A stretch of DNA of 64,000 nt from Chitinophagaceae bacterium. Lineage in GTDB: Bacteria > Bacteroidota > Bacteroidia > Chitinophagales > Chitinophagaceae. The notes beneath the pieces were generated by a model, which had not been told where the DNA came from, ran no database searches, and saw nothing but the letters and a program-made list of their open reading frames with translations. Every line of letters begins with the position of its first letter. The first letter of the stretch is position 1. The position numbers were made by a program, and so were the translations under genes. This document shows, piece by piece, positions 8,241 through 16,269 of this stretch. The DNA lies in contig SEAD01000001.1 in NCBI GenBank assembly GCA_004173355.1, positions 62,001 to 126,000 of the forward strand, in the 5' to 3' direction.

Positions 8241-9662
8241 TCACCGCGGCTCTTTGTATACGGCAAATTCAGCGATGGAAGGTGGTTCAGTAAAACTATC
8301 CACCAGGATCCGCACCTTCGCCCCTTTTACAGTATTGAACCGGGACACCTCGAATTTCCCGGGTGTGTCCACCGTCACTAGCGGCTTCCATTTCCCGTTG
8401 TCTGCATACTCCAGTGCGTATTTGGTGATGGAGGCTTTTGCCTGGTAGATCGAAATCATGTTGAACTCCTGTGATTTTCCCAGATCAATTTCAAGCCAGG
8501 GTTTTGTTACTGTAGGATTGGATGTCCACGCCGTTTCAAAATCATCATCATTGCCAAAATCCGAGATCCACATATCGTCACTCCAGCTCGAAGCAGCCGG
8601 ACGGTCCTTTGCAATATTGGAGGAAATAACCGGGGCATCCCCCGCAGGAAGTTTGGCAACCGGTCCGGCATTTTTCCATTCCTTACCAATAGCCGCCAGT
8701 GCATCAAGGGCATTGGGATCAATCAGTCCTTCCCTGTTCGGCGCCACATTCAGGATGAAATTGCAGAACACCTCGTTCATCGGCCGGATATTATCGTTTA
8801 CCAGTTTGCCCGGGTCTTTAACCGGCTGCGTCGGGAAACTAGGTTTCCAGAACCAGTTCTTGTTGAGCGGCAGGCAGGAAAGTGCCGGCAGCCGGTTTGA
8901 CTCCTTTGAAATATGTTGCCCGGCACCCTGTTCATAGGATTTGATATCGGTGTAGAATAAACCTTCCGGCGGGTATTTGGCAGAGTTGAGATCCATCAGC
9001 AGGCAGTTGGGCTGCAGCGATTTCACCAGTTTATAAATTTCCTGGAACGGTACGTCATCATATGAAATCCTTGACCATGGCGCATCCCAGCCATCTATGA
9101 TCAATGCGGTTATATCCCCGTAGTTTGTCAGCAGTTCAGTCAGCTGGGCTTTCACCATTTTGATATGATCCGGCGTGATATGTCCTTTACGCAAGTCGTG
9201 GTGGGTGTCGAGGATGGAGTAATACAACATCACCTTGAGACCGCTGGCTCGGAATGCATCCACGTATTCCCTCACCACGTCCCGTTTGAGCGGACTGTTC
9301 ATTACGTTGTAATCCGTGGTCTTTGTGTCCCAGATGGCAAACCCACTATGGTGTTTGGTAGTGAGGCAGCCGTAGCTCATGTTAGCCGACTTTGCCGCCC
9401 GCGCCCACTGGTTGCAATCGAGTTTGGTGGGATTAAAAATTGCCGGCCTGGCCTGCGGGTCCGCCCAGTCATGATCCATGAATGTGGGAATATTAAAATG
9501 GATAAACATCCCGAAACGCAGGTCAACGAATTGTTGCTGGAGTTGCGGTAAAGGCGTCGCGGCGGAGGCCGTCCGCAACTGGGTGGTGGCGTTCAGGGAA
9601 CAGCAGAGCAGGACAAGTGCAATAGGAACGACGCGGAAAAAGCGCCTGGTATTTTTAGCCAT
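8241..9662 (-). CDS. Secreted alpha-L-fucosidase (GH29) with C-terminal F5/8-type domain
   Basis: 473 residues. The signal peptide is long (about 1-28, with a twin-Arg-containing KNTRRFFRV start). The catalytic domain carries typical GH29 patches: FGMFIHFNIPTF near the N-terminus, YGCLTTKHHSGFAIWDTKTTDY (in part), DAFRASGLKVMLYYS, and the strand with the presumed nucleophile Asp in ALIIDGWDAPW. Most GH29 enzymes have W-F-D-G here, so the local sequence differs. The last 130 residues (DDFETAWTSN and LEIDLGKSQEFNMISIYQA) form an F5/8C-like carbohydrate-binding domain. It would release L-fucose from glycans. First gene of a three-gene hydrolase operon. Confidence 0.88.
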   Translation of the reverse strand: MAKNTRRFFRVVPIALVLLCCSLNATTQLRTASAATPLPQLQQQFVDLRFGMFIHFNIPTFMDHDWADPQARPAIFNPTKLDCNQWARAAKSANMSYGCLTTKHHSGFAIWDTKTTDYNVMNSPLKRDVVREYVDAFRASGLKVMLYYSILDTHHDLRKGHITPDHIKMVKAQLTELLTNYGDITALIIDGWDAPWSRISYDDVPFQEIYKLVKSLQPNCLLMDLNSAKYPPEGLFYTDIKSYEQGAGQHISKESNRLPALSCLPLNKNWFWKPSFPTQPVKDPGKLVNDNIRPMNEVFCNFILNVAPNREGLIDPNALDALAAIGKEWKNAGPVAKLPAGDAPVISSNIAKDRPAASSWSDDMWISDFGNDDDFETAWTSNPTVTKPWLEIDLGKSQEFNMISIYQAKASITKYALEYADNGKWKPLVTVDTPGKFEVSRFNTVKGAKVRILVDSFTEPPSIAEFAVYKEPR

Positions 9663-9786
9663 GTGCAGGAATTTGGAGCTGATATTTTGCTAAGCTATCG
9701 AAAATCAGACTTCCCGCAGGATCCGGTTACAAAATCCCTGATGAGTTTACCGGGAACCAGGTTTAATCATCAATGGACAACCGATG

Positions 9787-10467
9787 TTAATCGTTGCGAT
9801 ACTGGTAAAAAATCCCTTTGTCCGCGGGCGTCCAGAGACAGGCCTTCTGGCCGGATTCCTTCAGTGCCTTGTTTGCCCAGGTATTGCAGGTGCGGAAGAG
9901 ACTATAGGTCCCCACCCCTTCATAGAATGCATCGTGATTGCCGTACCGCGCTTCGGTCGGGATGACGATGGTGCGGCCCAGGCTATCCCTTTTGAATCCT
10001 TTTTCAAAGTAACTGACCAGGCGTTTGTACTGGGCTGCTCCCATCGTGAAACGGATGCAGGTTTTGTCTTCTGTCAATGTATCGTAGTAGGTGGTATGCA
10101 TCGCCGTTTTGCTCAGGGCGAATGCGGCTTTGAAAGCCGTGCTGAATTTAAGATCAGCCCAGGTGGGTGTATCGAGGTAGAAGGCCCTGTCGCCCCATCC
10201 GAAAGCAAGGTAGCCAAGTGAGCTGTCGCCCGCGCGGGTGTCTGCGTACGGCACATCCGGGGTCCAGTCCTTGATCCCGTTTTTCACCGGCACCACGATA
10301 TCAGCATGCACACCGTTTGTTTTCAGGTATACTGTCACATCCGGTGCCTGGCCGGGTTCCGCTTTTACGGTGATCCAGGAAAATACAAAGGCACAAAGTC
10401 CATAAAGCAGGAGGAATCCAAGAATTGCGAGGATAGTGCGGAGCAGAATCCGGAGTATTTTTTTCAT
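9787..10467 (-). CDS. DUF2459/TIGR02117-like exported protein
   Basis: 226 residues. A single N-terminal membrane anchor (about 8-32) is followed by a conserved core: VYLKTNGVHADIVVPV, LAFGWGDRAFYLDTPTW, then AMHTTYYD and RTCNTWANKALKESG. I recognise this pattern as the TIGR02117/DUF2459 family, whose members are single-span proteins of unknown biochemical role, often annotated as urease-region conserved proteins although usually unlinked to urease. No urease genes are visible nearby. The conserved His, Asp, Cys and Asn residues hint at a papain-like (NlpC-type) hydrolase fold, which is inference. It appears to be a single-gene unit. Confidence 0.8.
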   Translation of the reverse strand: MKKILRILLRTILAILGFLLLYGLCAFVFSWITVKAEPGQAPDVTVYLKTNGVHADIVVPVKNGIKDWTPDVPYADTRAGDSSLGYLAFGWGDRAFYLDTPTWADLKFSTAFKAAFALSKTAMHTTYYDTLTEDKTCIRFTMGAAQYKRLVSYFEKGFKRDSLGRTIVIPTEARYGNHDAFYEGVGTYSLFRTCNTWANKALKESGQKACLWTPADKGIFYQYRND

Positions 10468-10557
10468 ACGGGTGGTCTGATGGTTACTGATTGATACCGG
10501 TCAGGCCGAAAGGTAACCCCCCGGCGCCGGAATCAAAAGCAGGAACAGCGACATATT

Positions 10558-11685
10558 TTATCCCAGTTTCCGCCTCAGCCATTTCCTGACCGGTTCATCA
10601 TACCACTTCAGGGCGGCGTAAGCCAGTAAAATACTACCGAAAAGGATCAGCAGGGCATATGGCAAGGCTTCGGAGATTCCAATCCCTTTGTTATGACTGA
10701 TCCATGCCACGTAAAAATACACAAGCGGGTAATGGACAAGGTACAATGGATAGGAGATCTCCCCGAGGAACCTGCAGGTCTTTTGTTCGGCCCGCCCGTT
10801 GAGCACGCCGCTTGCACCCATGTAAACAATGAGCGGAAATACCACGATCACACAGACCGATTCATAGATCCCGTTCATCCACAGGTTGCCTGCCCCGCCG
10901 ATACGTGGCATATACAATACCACTGCGACCAGCAGGCTGCACCACAGGAATGCAAAACGGATGCGTGTGGGCCTGGCGACGCGTGACAGCAGGAGTCCGG
11001 CGAAAAAGGGAAAGATGGTGCGGGTCAGACCGATGCGCAGGTGTTCCCCGTTAAGGGTCCATCCACCGCTCAGGTCACCGTTGGGACTGGTGATAGCCAG
11101 GTGCGCCAGGGCAATGGCTGCGAGCACCACGAAAACCCCCAGCAGTTTATTCGAAAAGCGGCGGATACCGATGGCGTAGAGGATATTTGCAATGTATTCG
11201 AACAAAAGCGACCAGCCAACGCTGTTGAGTGGATGCATTTCCTGCCAGCCACGGATATCCATGGAAAGTGGTACGGGGAGTACTGTCAGGCCGATAATCA
11301 ATACCAGCAGCATTTTCCAGGGCGGCACGGTATGGATGAGCGGCCAGATGGTTGAGTCGGTGAAATAAAAGCCGATCGCACCGAGTACCATCCCAAGTAC
11401 CAGCATCGGATGCAGGCGTTCGATCCGCCTTTTCAGGAAACTTCCCACTGTCATTTTTTGCCAGCGGTCATCGTATGCATAACCGATAACAAAACCCGAG
11501 ATCAGGAAGAAAAAATCGACTGCCAGGTATCCGTGATTTACCAGGATATCCAGGTGCCCGGTCCCCAACGGTTCAGTGAGGTGAAAGGTGACGACAATAA
11601 TTGCGGCTACTCCCCGTAGTCCGTCAAGTATCGGGTAATGTGGTTTTGTCGGGAGGCTATCGTTGTTCAGTGTTTTTTTCTGCAA
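10558..11685 (-). CDS. Acyltransferase family 3 (OafA/YrhL-like) membrane protein
   Basis: 375 residues with about ten membrane segments. The N-terminal signature is present: YPILDGLRGVAAIIVVTFHL with the catalytic His, then the LAVDFFFLISGFVIGYAY block and the RRIERLHPM motif. The family transfers acyl groups (often acetyl or succinyl) across the inner membrane onto surface polysaccharides or lipids. The protein ends in a basic tail (VRKWLRRKLG). The gene follows an uncharacterised lipoprotein gene (11697-12359) by 11 bp and is probably co-transcribed with it. The acceptor is unknown. Confidence 0.92.
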   Translation of the reverse strand: MQKKTLNNDSLPTKPHYPILDGLRGVAAIIVVTFHLTEPLGTGHLDILVNHGYLAVDFFFLISGFVIGYAYDDRWQKMTVGSFLKRRIERLHPMLVLGMVLGAIGFYFTDSTIWPLIHTVPPWKMLLVLIIGLTVLPVPLSMDIRGWQEMHPLNSVGWSLLFEYIANILYAIGIRRFSNKLLGVFVVLAAIALAHLAITSPNGDLSGGWTLNGEHLRIGLTRTIFPFFAGLLLSRVARPTRIRFAFLWCSLLVAVVLYMPRIGGAGNLWMNGIYESVCVIVVFPLIVYMGASGVLNGRAEQKTCRFLGEISYPLYLVHYPLVYFYVAWISHNKGIGISEALPYALLILFGSILLAYAALKWYDEPVRKWLRRKLG

Positions 11686-11696
11686 ACCCGGAATCT

Positions 11697-12359
11697 TTAT
11701 TTCGGTTCCAATTTAGCGTATTGCAGTGTATTACTGGTTTCGTAGTATGCATATAATTTGGAATTGAACAGCATGGTGAATTCCGTCTGTCCCGCAGCCG
11801 GGTTACTCCGTGAAGCAAGATTGGCGATACTGGTATAGGCATCGGTCCGCACCACGGTCCCTTCGGTATATCCGGCTTCTGATTTATTACCTGCTATAAA
11901 ATTGTAAAAGAAACTGGCATGCAGTACGGTACCGTTAGGCTTGTAGTAAACGCCGGTAAAAGTTTTCCCTTCCAGTTCATTTTTACCAGGTTCTTTCTGG
12001 AGTGACAGGTCCCAGCCCCTGATATCTGTGGCATTGACAAACCAGGTGACTTTACCGTCTTTTATCGCAAATGATTCCAGGTCATTCCTGTCAAAATAAA
12101 AGGTATCGTTGATCATCCTGTATTCACGGGTCCAGGTATTTTTGACAGTATGCCATTCAACTTTGTTATCTCCGAGGAATTTGATGACAATCGGCTGGTC
12201 CATTCCTTTGTAAATGAATTCATGCCTGAAGGTTCCTGAAATGACATACCCCTGGGGATTGGCGGAACTAAATGACCTGTCGGAATCCTCTTTTTTGCAG
12301 GAAGAGAATATTACCGTGGCTGCGAGTGCCAGTGTGGAGATCCGGAGAAATGTTTTCAT
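11697..12359 (-). CDS. Lipoprotein of unknown function
   Basis: 220 residues starting with a lipoprotein signal (VIFSSCKKEDSDRS; lipidated Cys at about 21). The acidic residues after the Cys are typical of Bacteroidota outer-membrane or surface lipoproteins. The rest is beta-rich, with a repeated pattern of short strands (VEWHTVKNTWTREYRMINDTFYF and similar), which suggests a lipocalin-like or small barrel fold; I cannot name a family. Its 3' end is 11 bp before the acyltransferase-3 start, so the two are probably an operon. No catalytic motif is visible. Confidence 0.7.
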   Translation of the reverse strand: MKTFLRISTLALAATVIFSSCKKEDSDRSFSSANPQGYVISGTFRHEFIYKGMDQPIVIKFLGDNKVEWHTVKNTWTREYRMINDTFYFDRNDLESFAIKDGKVTWFVNATDIRGWDLSLQKEPGKNELEGKTFTGVYYKPNGTVLHASFFYNFIAGNKSEAGYTEGTVVRTDAYTSIANLASRSNPAAGQTEFTMLFNSKLYAYYETSNTLQYAKLEPK

Positions 12360-12507
12360 GGTAGTTATCTTTTTTGAAACACTAAAGTAACCGCCCTGTC
12401 AGCATATGCAAATGGGGAATAGATGAACGACGTTTTAAATAGACGGGCGTTGGGTTGTGGCATTGTAAGGCTTTACCAGCATGCGATTTCCCTGGACCGG
12501 CCATTAG

Positions 12508-13422
12508 CTACAACGGGATGGAGTATTGAAGGGTAAAGGCTGCAGTCCGCGTTAGTCCGTCAGCACGAACCTCCCTGGCTATAAAAGTGGCAGCAGCTAA
12601 AAACTCAAGACGATTTCCTGTATTGAATCGTTTAGTTGCAATAATCCCGGCGTTTACCGTCAGTCCGGCTGAGCCATCTATCGACGTTCTGTTGCCAAAG
12701 CGATTCTGATATGTATCGTCACCGGTGTGATAAATAGCCAGGAGATTGGGTTTGATATTAACAGACGGAGACAATTTCACATAATATCCGGCACGTAACA
12801 GTAAATCCGGCTTTCTTCTGAAATTGTTAGTTGGTGGAAATTCTTTTGCACGCGGATCTCCGTACTCTTCAGGGAAAAAACTGTTCTTATTGATTTGCAC
12901 TACCGGCAGCTGGAGTCCGGCTGCAAGTTCCAGTTTTTGACGGACGATATAATTAACCCCGGTGATAATATCATAGGTGCCAATGCTTGATTGATAATCC
13001 AATGGCAACGGCTTGCCCTCGGCATTCTTGGAATTGGCTGAGGTGAGAGGGATTTTCACACCAGCAAGAACCCGAAAACTATTCAGTGAGTGTTTATTAA
13101 CGGCATATGTAGCCAGTCCGTAGATATCCCCCACTTCAAAAATCCGCCCTAAAAATCCATCGGCAAAGGTGGCGGTTACTTTGGCCTGGAATGAAAAATG
13201 ATTGCCTGCTTCGTAATTATATTGTAAATAAGGATTAAACGTAAAAGTGTTCTGCTCGCCAAACCCGATGTTCGATCCGATGTCCAGTATATGCTTTGAA
13301 GTTGAATCCTGGTTTACCTCCTTCAGGGCACCCAGGCTACAGAATCCCGCGTCACTGCAGCCCTGGCCAAAACAGAGTTTACCCGTGATAGTCAGTATGC
13401 TTACTAAAATTGCGCGTTTCAT
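12508..13422 (-). CDS. Outer-membrane beta-barrel protein paired with a DM13 lipoprotein
   Basis: 304 residues. The signal peptide (about 1-19) is followed at once by a small Cys-containing segment, GCSDAGFCSLGAL, with three cysteines. The remainder is a run of alternating amphipathic strands ending in FTLQYSIPL, as expected for an outer-membrane barrel of about 12 strands. The Cys-rich cap at the mature N-terminus could bind a metal or form a disulfide. The start lies 9 bp after the stop of the DM13 lipoprotein gene, so the pair is almost certainly co-transcribed. Working idea: a porin-like protein and a redox-linked lipoprotein acting together. No transport substrate can be assigned. Confidence 0.72.
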   Translation of the reverse strand: MKRAILVSILTITGKLCFGQGCSDAGFCSLGALKEVNQDSTSKHILDIGSNIGFGEQNTFTFNPYLQYNYEAGNHFSFQAKVTATFADGFLGRIFEVGDIYGLATYAVNKHSLNSFRVLAGVKIPLTSANSKNAEGKPLPLDYQSSIGTYDIITGVNYIVRQKLELAAGLQLPVVQINKNSFFPEEYGDPRAKEFPPTNNFRRKPDLLLRAGYYVKLSPSVNIKPNLLAIYHTGDDTYQNRFGNRTSIDGSAGLTVNAGIIATKRFNTGNRLEFLAAATFIAREVRADGLTRTAAFTLQYSIPL

Positions 13423-13431
13423 ATCTTGCTT

Positions 13432-13860
13432 TTAATCTTTTAACTCAGCTGACCCGAAAAGATGATTGTATTGCTGGCAATGGATCAGTGCATATTTATA
13501 CGATGAATAGTTTGCGCCGTCAGGTATATCGTATAACTGGTTACCATTTATAGCCCGTAAGGAACCCAGGTTAACAAAATTGACAGGTTGTACCTCTTTG
13601 CTCAGGTAAACCTTCAGATCAGGACCATTGCTGCTGGCAAAATTCACCAGCGCCAGTTGGAATTTGGTTCCCGTGCGGTGAATTTTTGCTTCGCCTGCAA
13701 CTGAGCCGTATGGCCCGTTAATAAAATTTCCGTTCTTCAAGATAACCACCATGGTGGAGTCAGGCTGTTCATTCAGCGGAGTGGCAGGGGTGCTTTCTTT
13801 TTTACATCCGGCTAAAGCCATGATCAACAGGGCGAGGGGGATACCATAGTTCATACTCAA
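13432..13860 (-). CDS. DM13-domain lipoprotein
   Basis: 142 residues with a lipobox at MALAGCKKES. After a short linker comes a single DM13 domain (about 40-140), recognised from GPDLKVYLSKE, VNLGSLRAINGNQLYDIP and YALIHCQQYNHLFGSAEL, including the conserved Cys. DM13 domains have been proposed to take part in electron transfer (as in SKELETOR-type and DOMON-associated proteins), but direct biochemistry is thin. It lies directly upstream of the Cys-capped beta-barrel gene (gap 9 bp). Surface or periplasmic face of the outer membrane is likely. The domain call is strong; the role is inferred. Confidence 0.85.
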   Translation of the reverse strand: MSMNYGIPLALLIMALAGCKKESTPATPLNEQPDSTMVVILKNGNFINGPYGSVAGEAKIHRTGTKFQLALVNFASSNGPDLKVYLSKEVQPVNFVNLGSLRAINGNQLYDIPDGANYSSYKYALIHCQQYNHLFGSAELKD

Positions 13861-14004
13861 ATTTTATTGGGGTTGGTATTGCTGTCCAGTCTGTGCGGAG
13901 ACATCGGAGCCTGGGCCCGGGCATACGGCTAAAATCTGGCGAAAAGGCTCTTCCTGTCTTCGGGTTTTACTGGTTTCTAACCATTGGTCGTGGTAAAAGC
14001 AAAA

Positions 14005-14027
14005 TCCTTACAAAAAATTTGTAAAGA
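14005..14027. repeat. Inverted repeat in the gap before the hydrolase/sigma operon
   Basis: TCCTTACAAA (14005-14014) and TTTGTAAAGA (14018-14027) form an imperfect 10-bp palindrome around AAA, in an AT-rich stretch 85 bp before the ATG at 14112. It has no T-run typical of a terminator. A dimeric regulator site is possible. Confidence 0.4.
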
Positions 14028-14111
14028 TTTTGTGGATGGAGTTCCAACATATTTTTTTCAAAAACTGTAACAATTAAGCCATAATTGAATCCAAAGGGAA
14101 ATTTAACTGTC

Positions 14112-14948
14112 ATGAACACCAGATTCCCTGTTATCCTCCTCCTGTCCGTCCTCTTTTCCATAACCGGCCGCACCCAGCCTGCCTTTGAGGTAGTAGTTAA
14201 AGGAAAGGGAGACCCTGTATTCCTCTTTCCTGGCTTTGGCTGTACGTCCGCGGTATTTGATAACGTGACGGAAGAATTATCGAAGACCCACGAGTTGCAC
14301 CTGTTTACTTTCGCAGGCTTCGGAAATGTCCCTCCTGTGGCACTACCCTGGCTGGCAACTGTGAAAGACCAGGTTATACAGTACATCAAAGAAAAAAAAT
14401 TGATAAAACCAACACTGGCCGGGCATAGCCTGGGTGGCACGCTTGCCTTGTGGCTGGCTGCATCAGATACCGGGAAGTTTAAACAGATTATTGTGATAGA
14501 TGGGCTTCCGGCAACGGCTGCATTAATGATCCCGGGCTACAGGGGTGAACCCCTTCCCTTTGACAATCCCCAGAGCCGGAGCATGCTGGCAATGGATGCC
14601 ACAGCCTTTGAGGGGATGATTGCACAGCAGGTAAAGTTTATGTGTAAAAATCCGGATGGCCAGAAAATCATCGCTTCGATGATGAAAGAATCGGACAGGA
14701 AAACTTATGTTTATGGTTATATAGAAATGCTGAACCTGGACCTGAGAAAGGAAATTTCAAAAATCAAGGCACCGGTAGTTATACTGGCAGCCACCATGCC
14801 TGACCAGCAAACAGCAGAGAAGACCTATAAAAGCCAGTTCGAGAACCTGAAGGGCATCAAAATCAGGTTCGCCCCGCAGTCGGCGCATTTTATTATGTAC
14901 GACCAACCGGAATGGTTCCTGAAAAATTTATCGGAAAGTATTAAATAA
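14112..14948 (+). CDS. Secreted alpha/beta hydrolase
   Basis: 278 residues from MNTRFPVILLLSVL, chosen because it begins a clean signal peptide (about 1-20); a TTG start nine codons upstream is unlikely. Alpha/beta-hydrolase landmarks: oxyanion HG-like turn VFLFPGFGCTSAVFDN, nucleophile elbow GHSLGG (Ser), the acid near VVILAATMPDQQ, and the catalytic His in APQSAHFIMYDQP. The cap region is short. The substrate could be an ester or a lactone. The stop is one base before the GTG start of the ECF sigma factor, so translation is probably coupled. This arrangement hints that the exported enzyme and the sigma factor act in one response. Confidence 0.88.
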   Translation: MNTRFPVILLLSVLFSITGRTQPAFEVVVKGKGDPVFLFPGFGCTSAVFDNVTEELSKTHELHLFTFAGFGNVPPVALPWLATVKDQVIQYIKEKKLIKPTLAGHSLGGTLALWLAASDTGKFKQIIVIDGLPATAALMIPGYRGEPLPFDNPQSRSMLAMDATAFEGMIAQQVKFMCKNPDGQKIIASMMKESDRKTYVYGYIEMLNLDLRKEISKIKAPVVILAATMPDQQTAEKTYKSQFENLKGIKIRFAPQSAHFIMYDQPEWFLKNLSESIK

Positions 14949-14949
14949 G

Positions 14950-15435
14950 GTGGAAAAAGAACTCCAGTTCAAACAGATTTTCGCATTGCACTATCCGAAA
15001 GTAGTACGGCTTTGCACTGGCTATTTTAACGGTGATGCGGACTTTGCAAATGATGCCGCGCAGGAAATTTTTATGAGGGTATGGCAGCACCTCGACTCCT
15101 TCAGGGGCGAGGCACAGCTAAGCACCTGGATCTACCGGATTTCAGTCAATACCTGTCTTATGTTCATCCGTAAACAAAAAAACAGGAAGGAAACAGTTAC
15201 CGGCAATCACGAGTTGATTGCAGATGCCATAAGACCCGGAGAAGAGGATGAGAAGCTGCAGAAGATGTATTCCTGTATCCGGAAACTGGATGAAATAAAC
15301 CGCCTGGTTATATTGATGGTTCTCGAAGGAATCGATTATCCGGAGATTGCGGGGGTAATGGGCATGAGCGAAGAAAACATCCGGGTGAGGATTCACCGGA
15401 TAAAGAAAAGTTTAACCCAATGTGTACAGCTATGA
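14950..15435 (+). CDS. ECF sigma factor (RNA polymerase sigma-70 family)
   Basis: 161 residues from a GTG start, one base after the stop of the alpha/beta hydrolase; no better ATG is available without losing region 2. Region 2 lies at about 8-75 (FALHYPKVVRLCTGYF, DAAQEIFMRVWQHLDSF and LSTWIYRISVNTCLMFIRK). Region 4 lies at about 105-155 (VLEGIDYPEIAGVMGMSEENIRVRIHRIK), with the helix-turn-helix. The family directs polymerase to a small regulon and is usually held by an anti-sigma factor. The next gene overlaps its stop and encodes a membrane protein, the likely partner. Confidence 0.92.
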   Translation: MEKELQFKQIFALHYPKVVRLCTGYFNGDADFANDAAQEIFMRVWQHLDSFRGEAQLSTWIYRISVNTCLMFIRKQKNRKETVTGNHELIADAIRPGEEDEKLQKMYSCIRKLDEINRLVILMVLEGIDYPEIAGVMGMSEENIRVRIHRIKKSLTQCVQL

Positions 15436-16019
15436 ATGAATTCAATGAACTGCAACAGCTGTGGAATAAACAGCCGCTGACAGCAGGCACAGGTAACGCG
15501 GAGGAGCTTATCAGGAAAACCAACAGTAACCTGAAACAGCTGAAGCGCAGGTATATTTCCACAGCCGTTATTCTTTTGGTAACTGTTTTGGTGCTGGCGG
15601 TTTACTCTATTTGGGTCGGGGTTTATGGCTGGAACCTTTTCAGCGGCGGGTTAGCACTGATGATTGCCTTACTATCGTGGCGGGTGTTTCTTGAATTAAT
15701 TTCCATCCGAAGGTCCAGTCGCATTAAACCAGCAGCGGACGTTGCAGGATTTGCAGCTGAATTAGGGCGGTATTATACGTTCCGGCGAAGGATTCTCTTG
15801 CTCCATACACCACTTGTTTACCTTGGTTATATGGCGGGGTTTGTAATGCTGTTGCCGGGATTGAAGGGAAATACCAGTCATGGCTTTTTCCTGTATATTG
15901 TTATCAGTGGCGGCTTGTTCCTTGCTGGTTTTATATTCTTGTTGGCAAGAATTATCCGGAAAGAAATCAGGACCCTGGACGAGCTTAAGCAAAGGACCGG
16001 CAGCCTGGCAGGAATGTAA
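15432..16019 (+). CDS. Membrane protein overlapping the sigma factor gene, probable anti-sigma factor
   Basis: 195 residues from the ATG that overlaps the sigma stop as ATGA (15432-15435); an ATG at 15420 would add four residues. The cytoplasmic N-terminus (MNEFNELQQLWNKQP, about 45 residues) is followed by four membrane helices: about 47-67, 71-90, 123-141 and 148-168. I recognise the ELQQLWNKQP opening from proteins encoded after ECF sigma genes in Bacteroidota. There is no zinc-binding HxxxCxxC motif, so it is not a ZAS-type anti-sigma. The anti-sigma role rests on position and topology and is inference. Confidence 0.7.
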   Translation: MNEFNELQQLWNKQPLTAGTGNAEELIRKTNSNLKQLKRRYISTAVILLVTVLVLAVYSIWVGVYGWNLFSGGLALMIALLSWRVFLELISIRRSSRIKPAADVAGFAAELGRYYTFRRRILLLHTPLVYLGYMAGFVMLLPGLKGNTSHGFFLYIVISGGLFLAGFIFLLARIIRKEIRTLDELKQRTGSLAGM

Positions 16020-16042
16020 AGACCGCTTCAAGATTTATACCC

Positions 16043-16187
16043 TGAACACGGTAACTACGCTGCCAAATCTGCTATAAATCTTCAAAAAAAACGCCCACGA
16101 GAAAACAGTTTTTACTCTTTGCCTCTTTTCTAATGATCCTGCGTTTCTGTAATCGGTCCCGTCATTTCCGCTTCCTGAAGCCCGCAA
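16043..16187 (+). pseudogene. Decayed copy of the 5' end of the YqaE/Pmp3-type gene found at 49980
   Basis: This stretch aligns by eye with 49924-50060. Shared pieces include the -7 region (GTAACTACG here, ATAACTTTG there), AATCTGCTATAAA, and, in translation, R-K-x-x-L-L-F-A-S-x-L-M-I-L. The start codon is ACG (16097) instead of ATG, the promoter -7 box is damaged, and the frame runs into a stop before any of the membrane domain. It is a dead fragment of a paralogue. It lies just after the sigma/anti-sigma pair and before the terminator of the opposite-strand S9 peptidase. Confidence 0.7.
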
Positions 16188-16192
16188 TGTAA

Positions 16193-16235
16193 AAAAGCTA
16201 CCCGGTGACCGTTCGCCGATTCACCGGATAGCTTT
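16193..16235 (-). terminator. Strong terminator for the S9 peptidase transcript
   Basis: A 14-bp stem with one mismatch: 16195-16208 pairs with 16221-16234 (core CCGGTGA/TCACCGG extended by AAGCT/AGCTT) around a 12-base loop. On the minus strand it is followed by six T. It lies 35 bp beyond the stop of the peptidase at 16270 and could also stop plus-strand transcripts. Confidence 0.85.
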
Positions 16236-16269
16236 ATTCTTATAGAAGCATCAGCTTCTTTACAAACGA

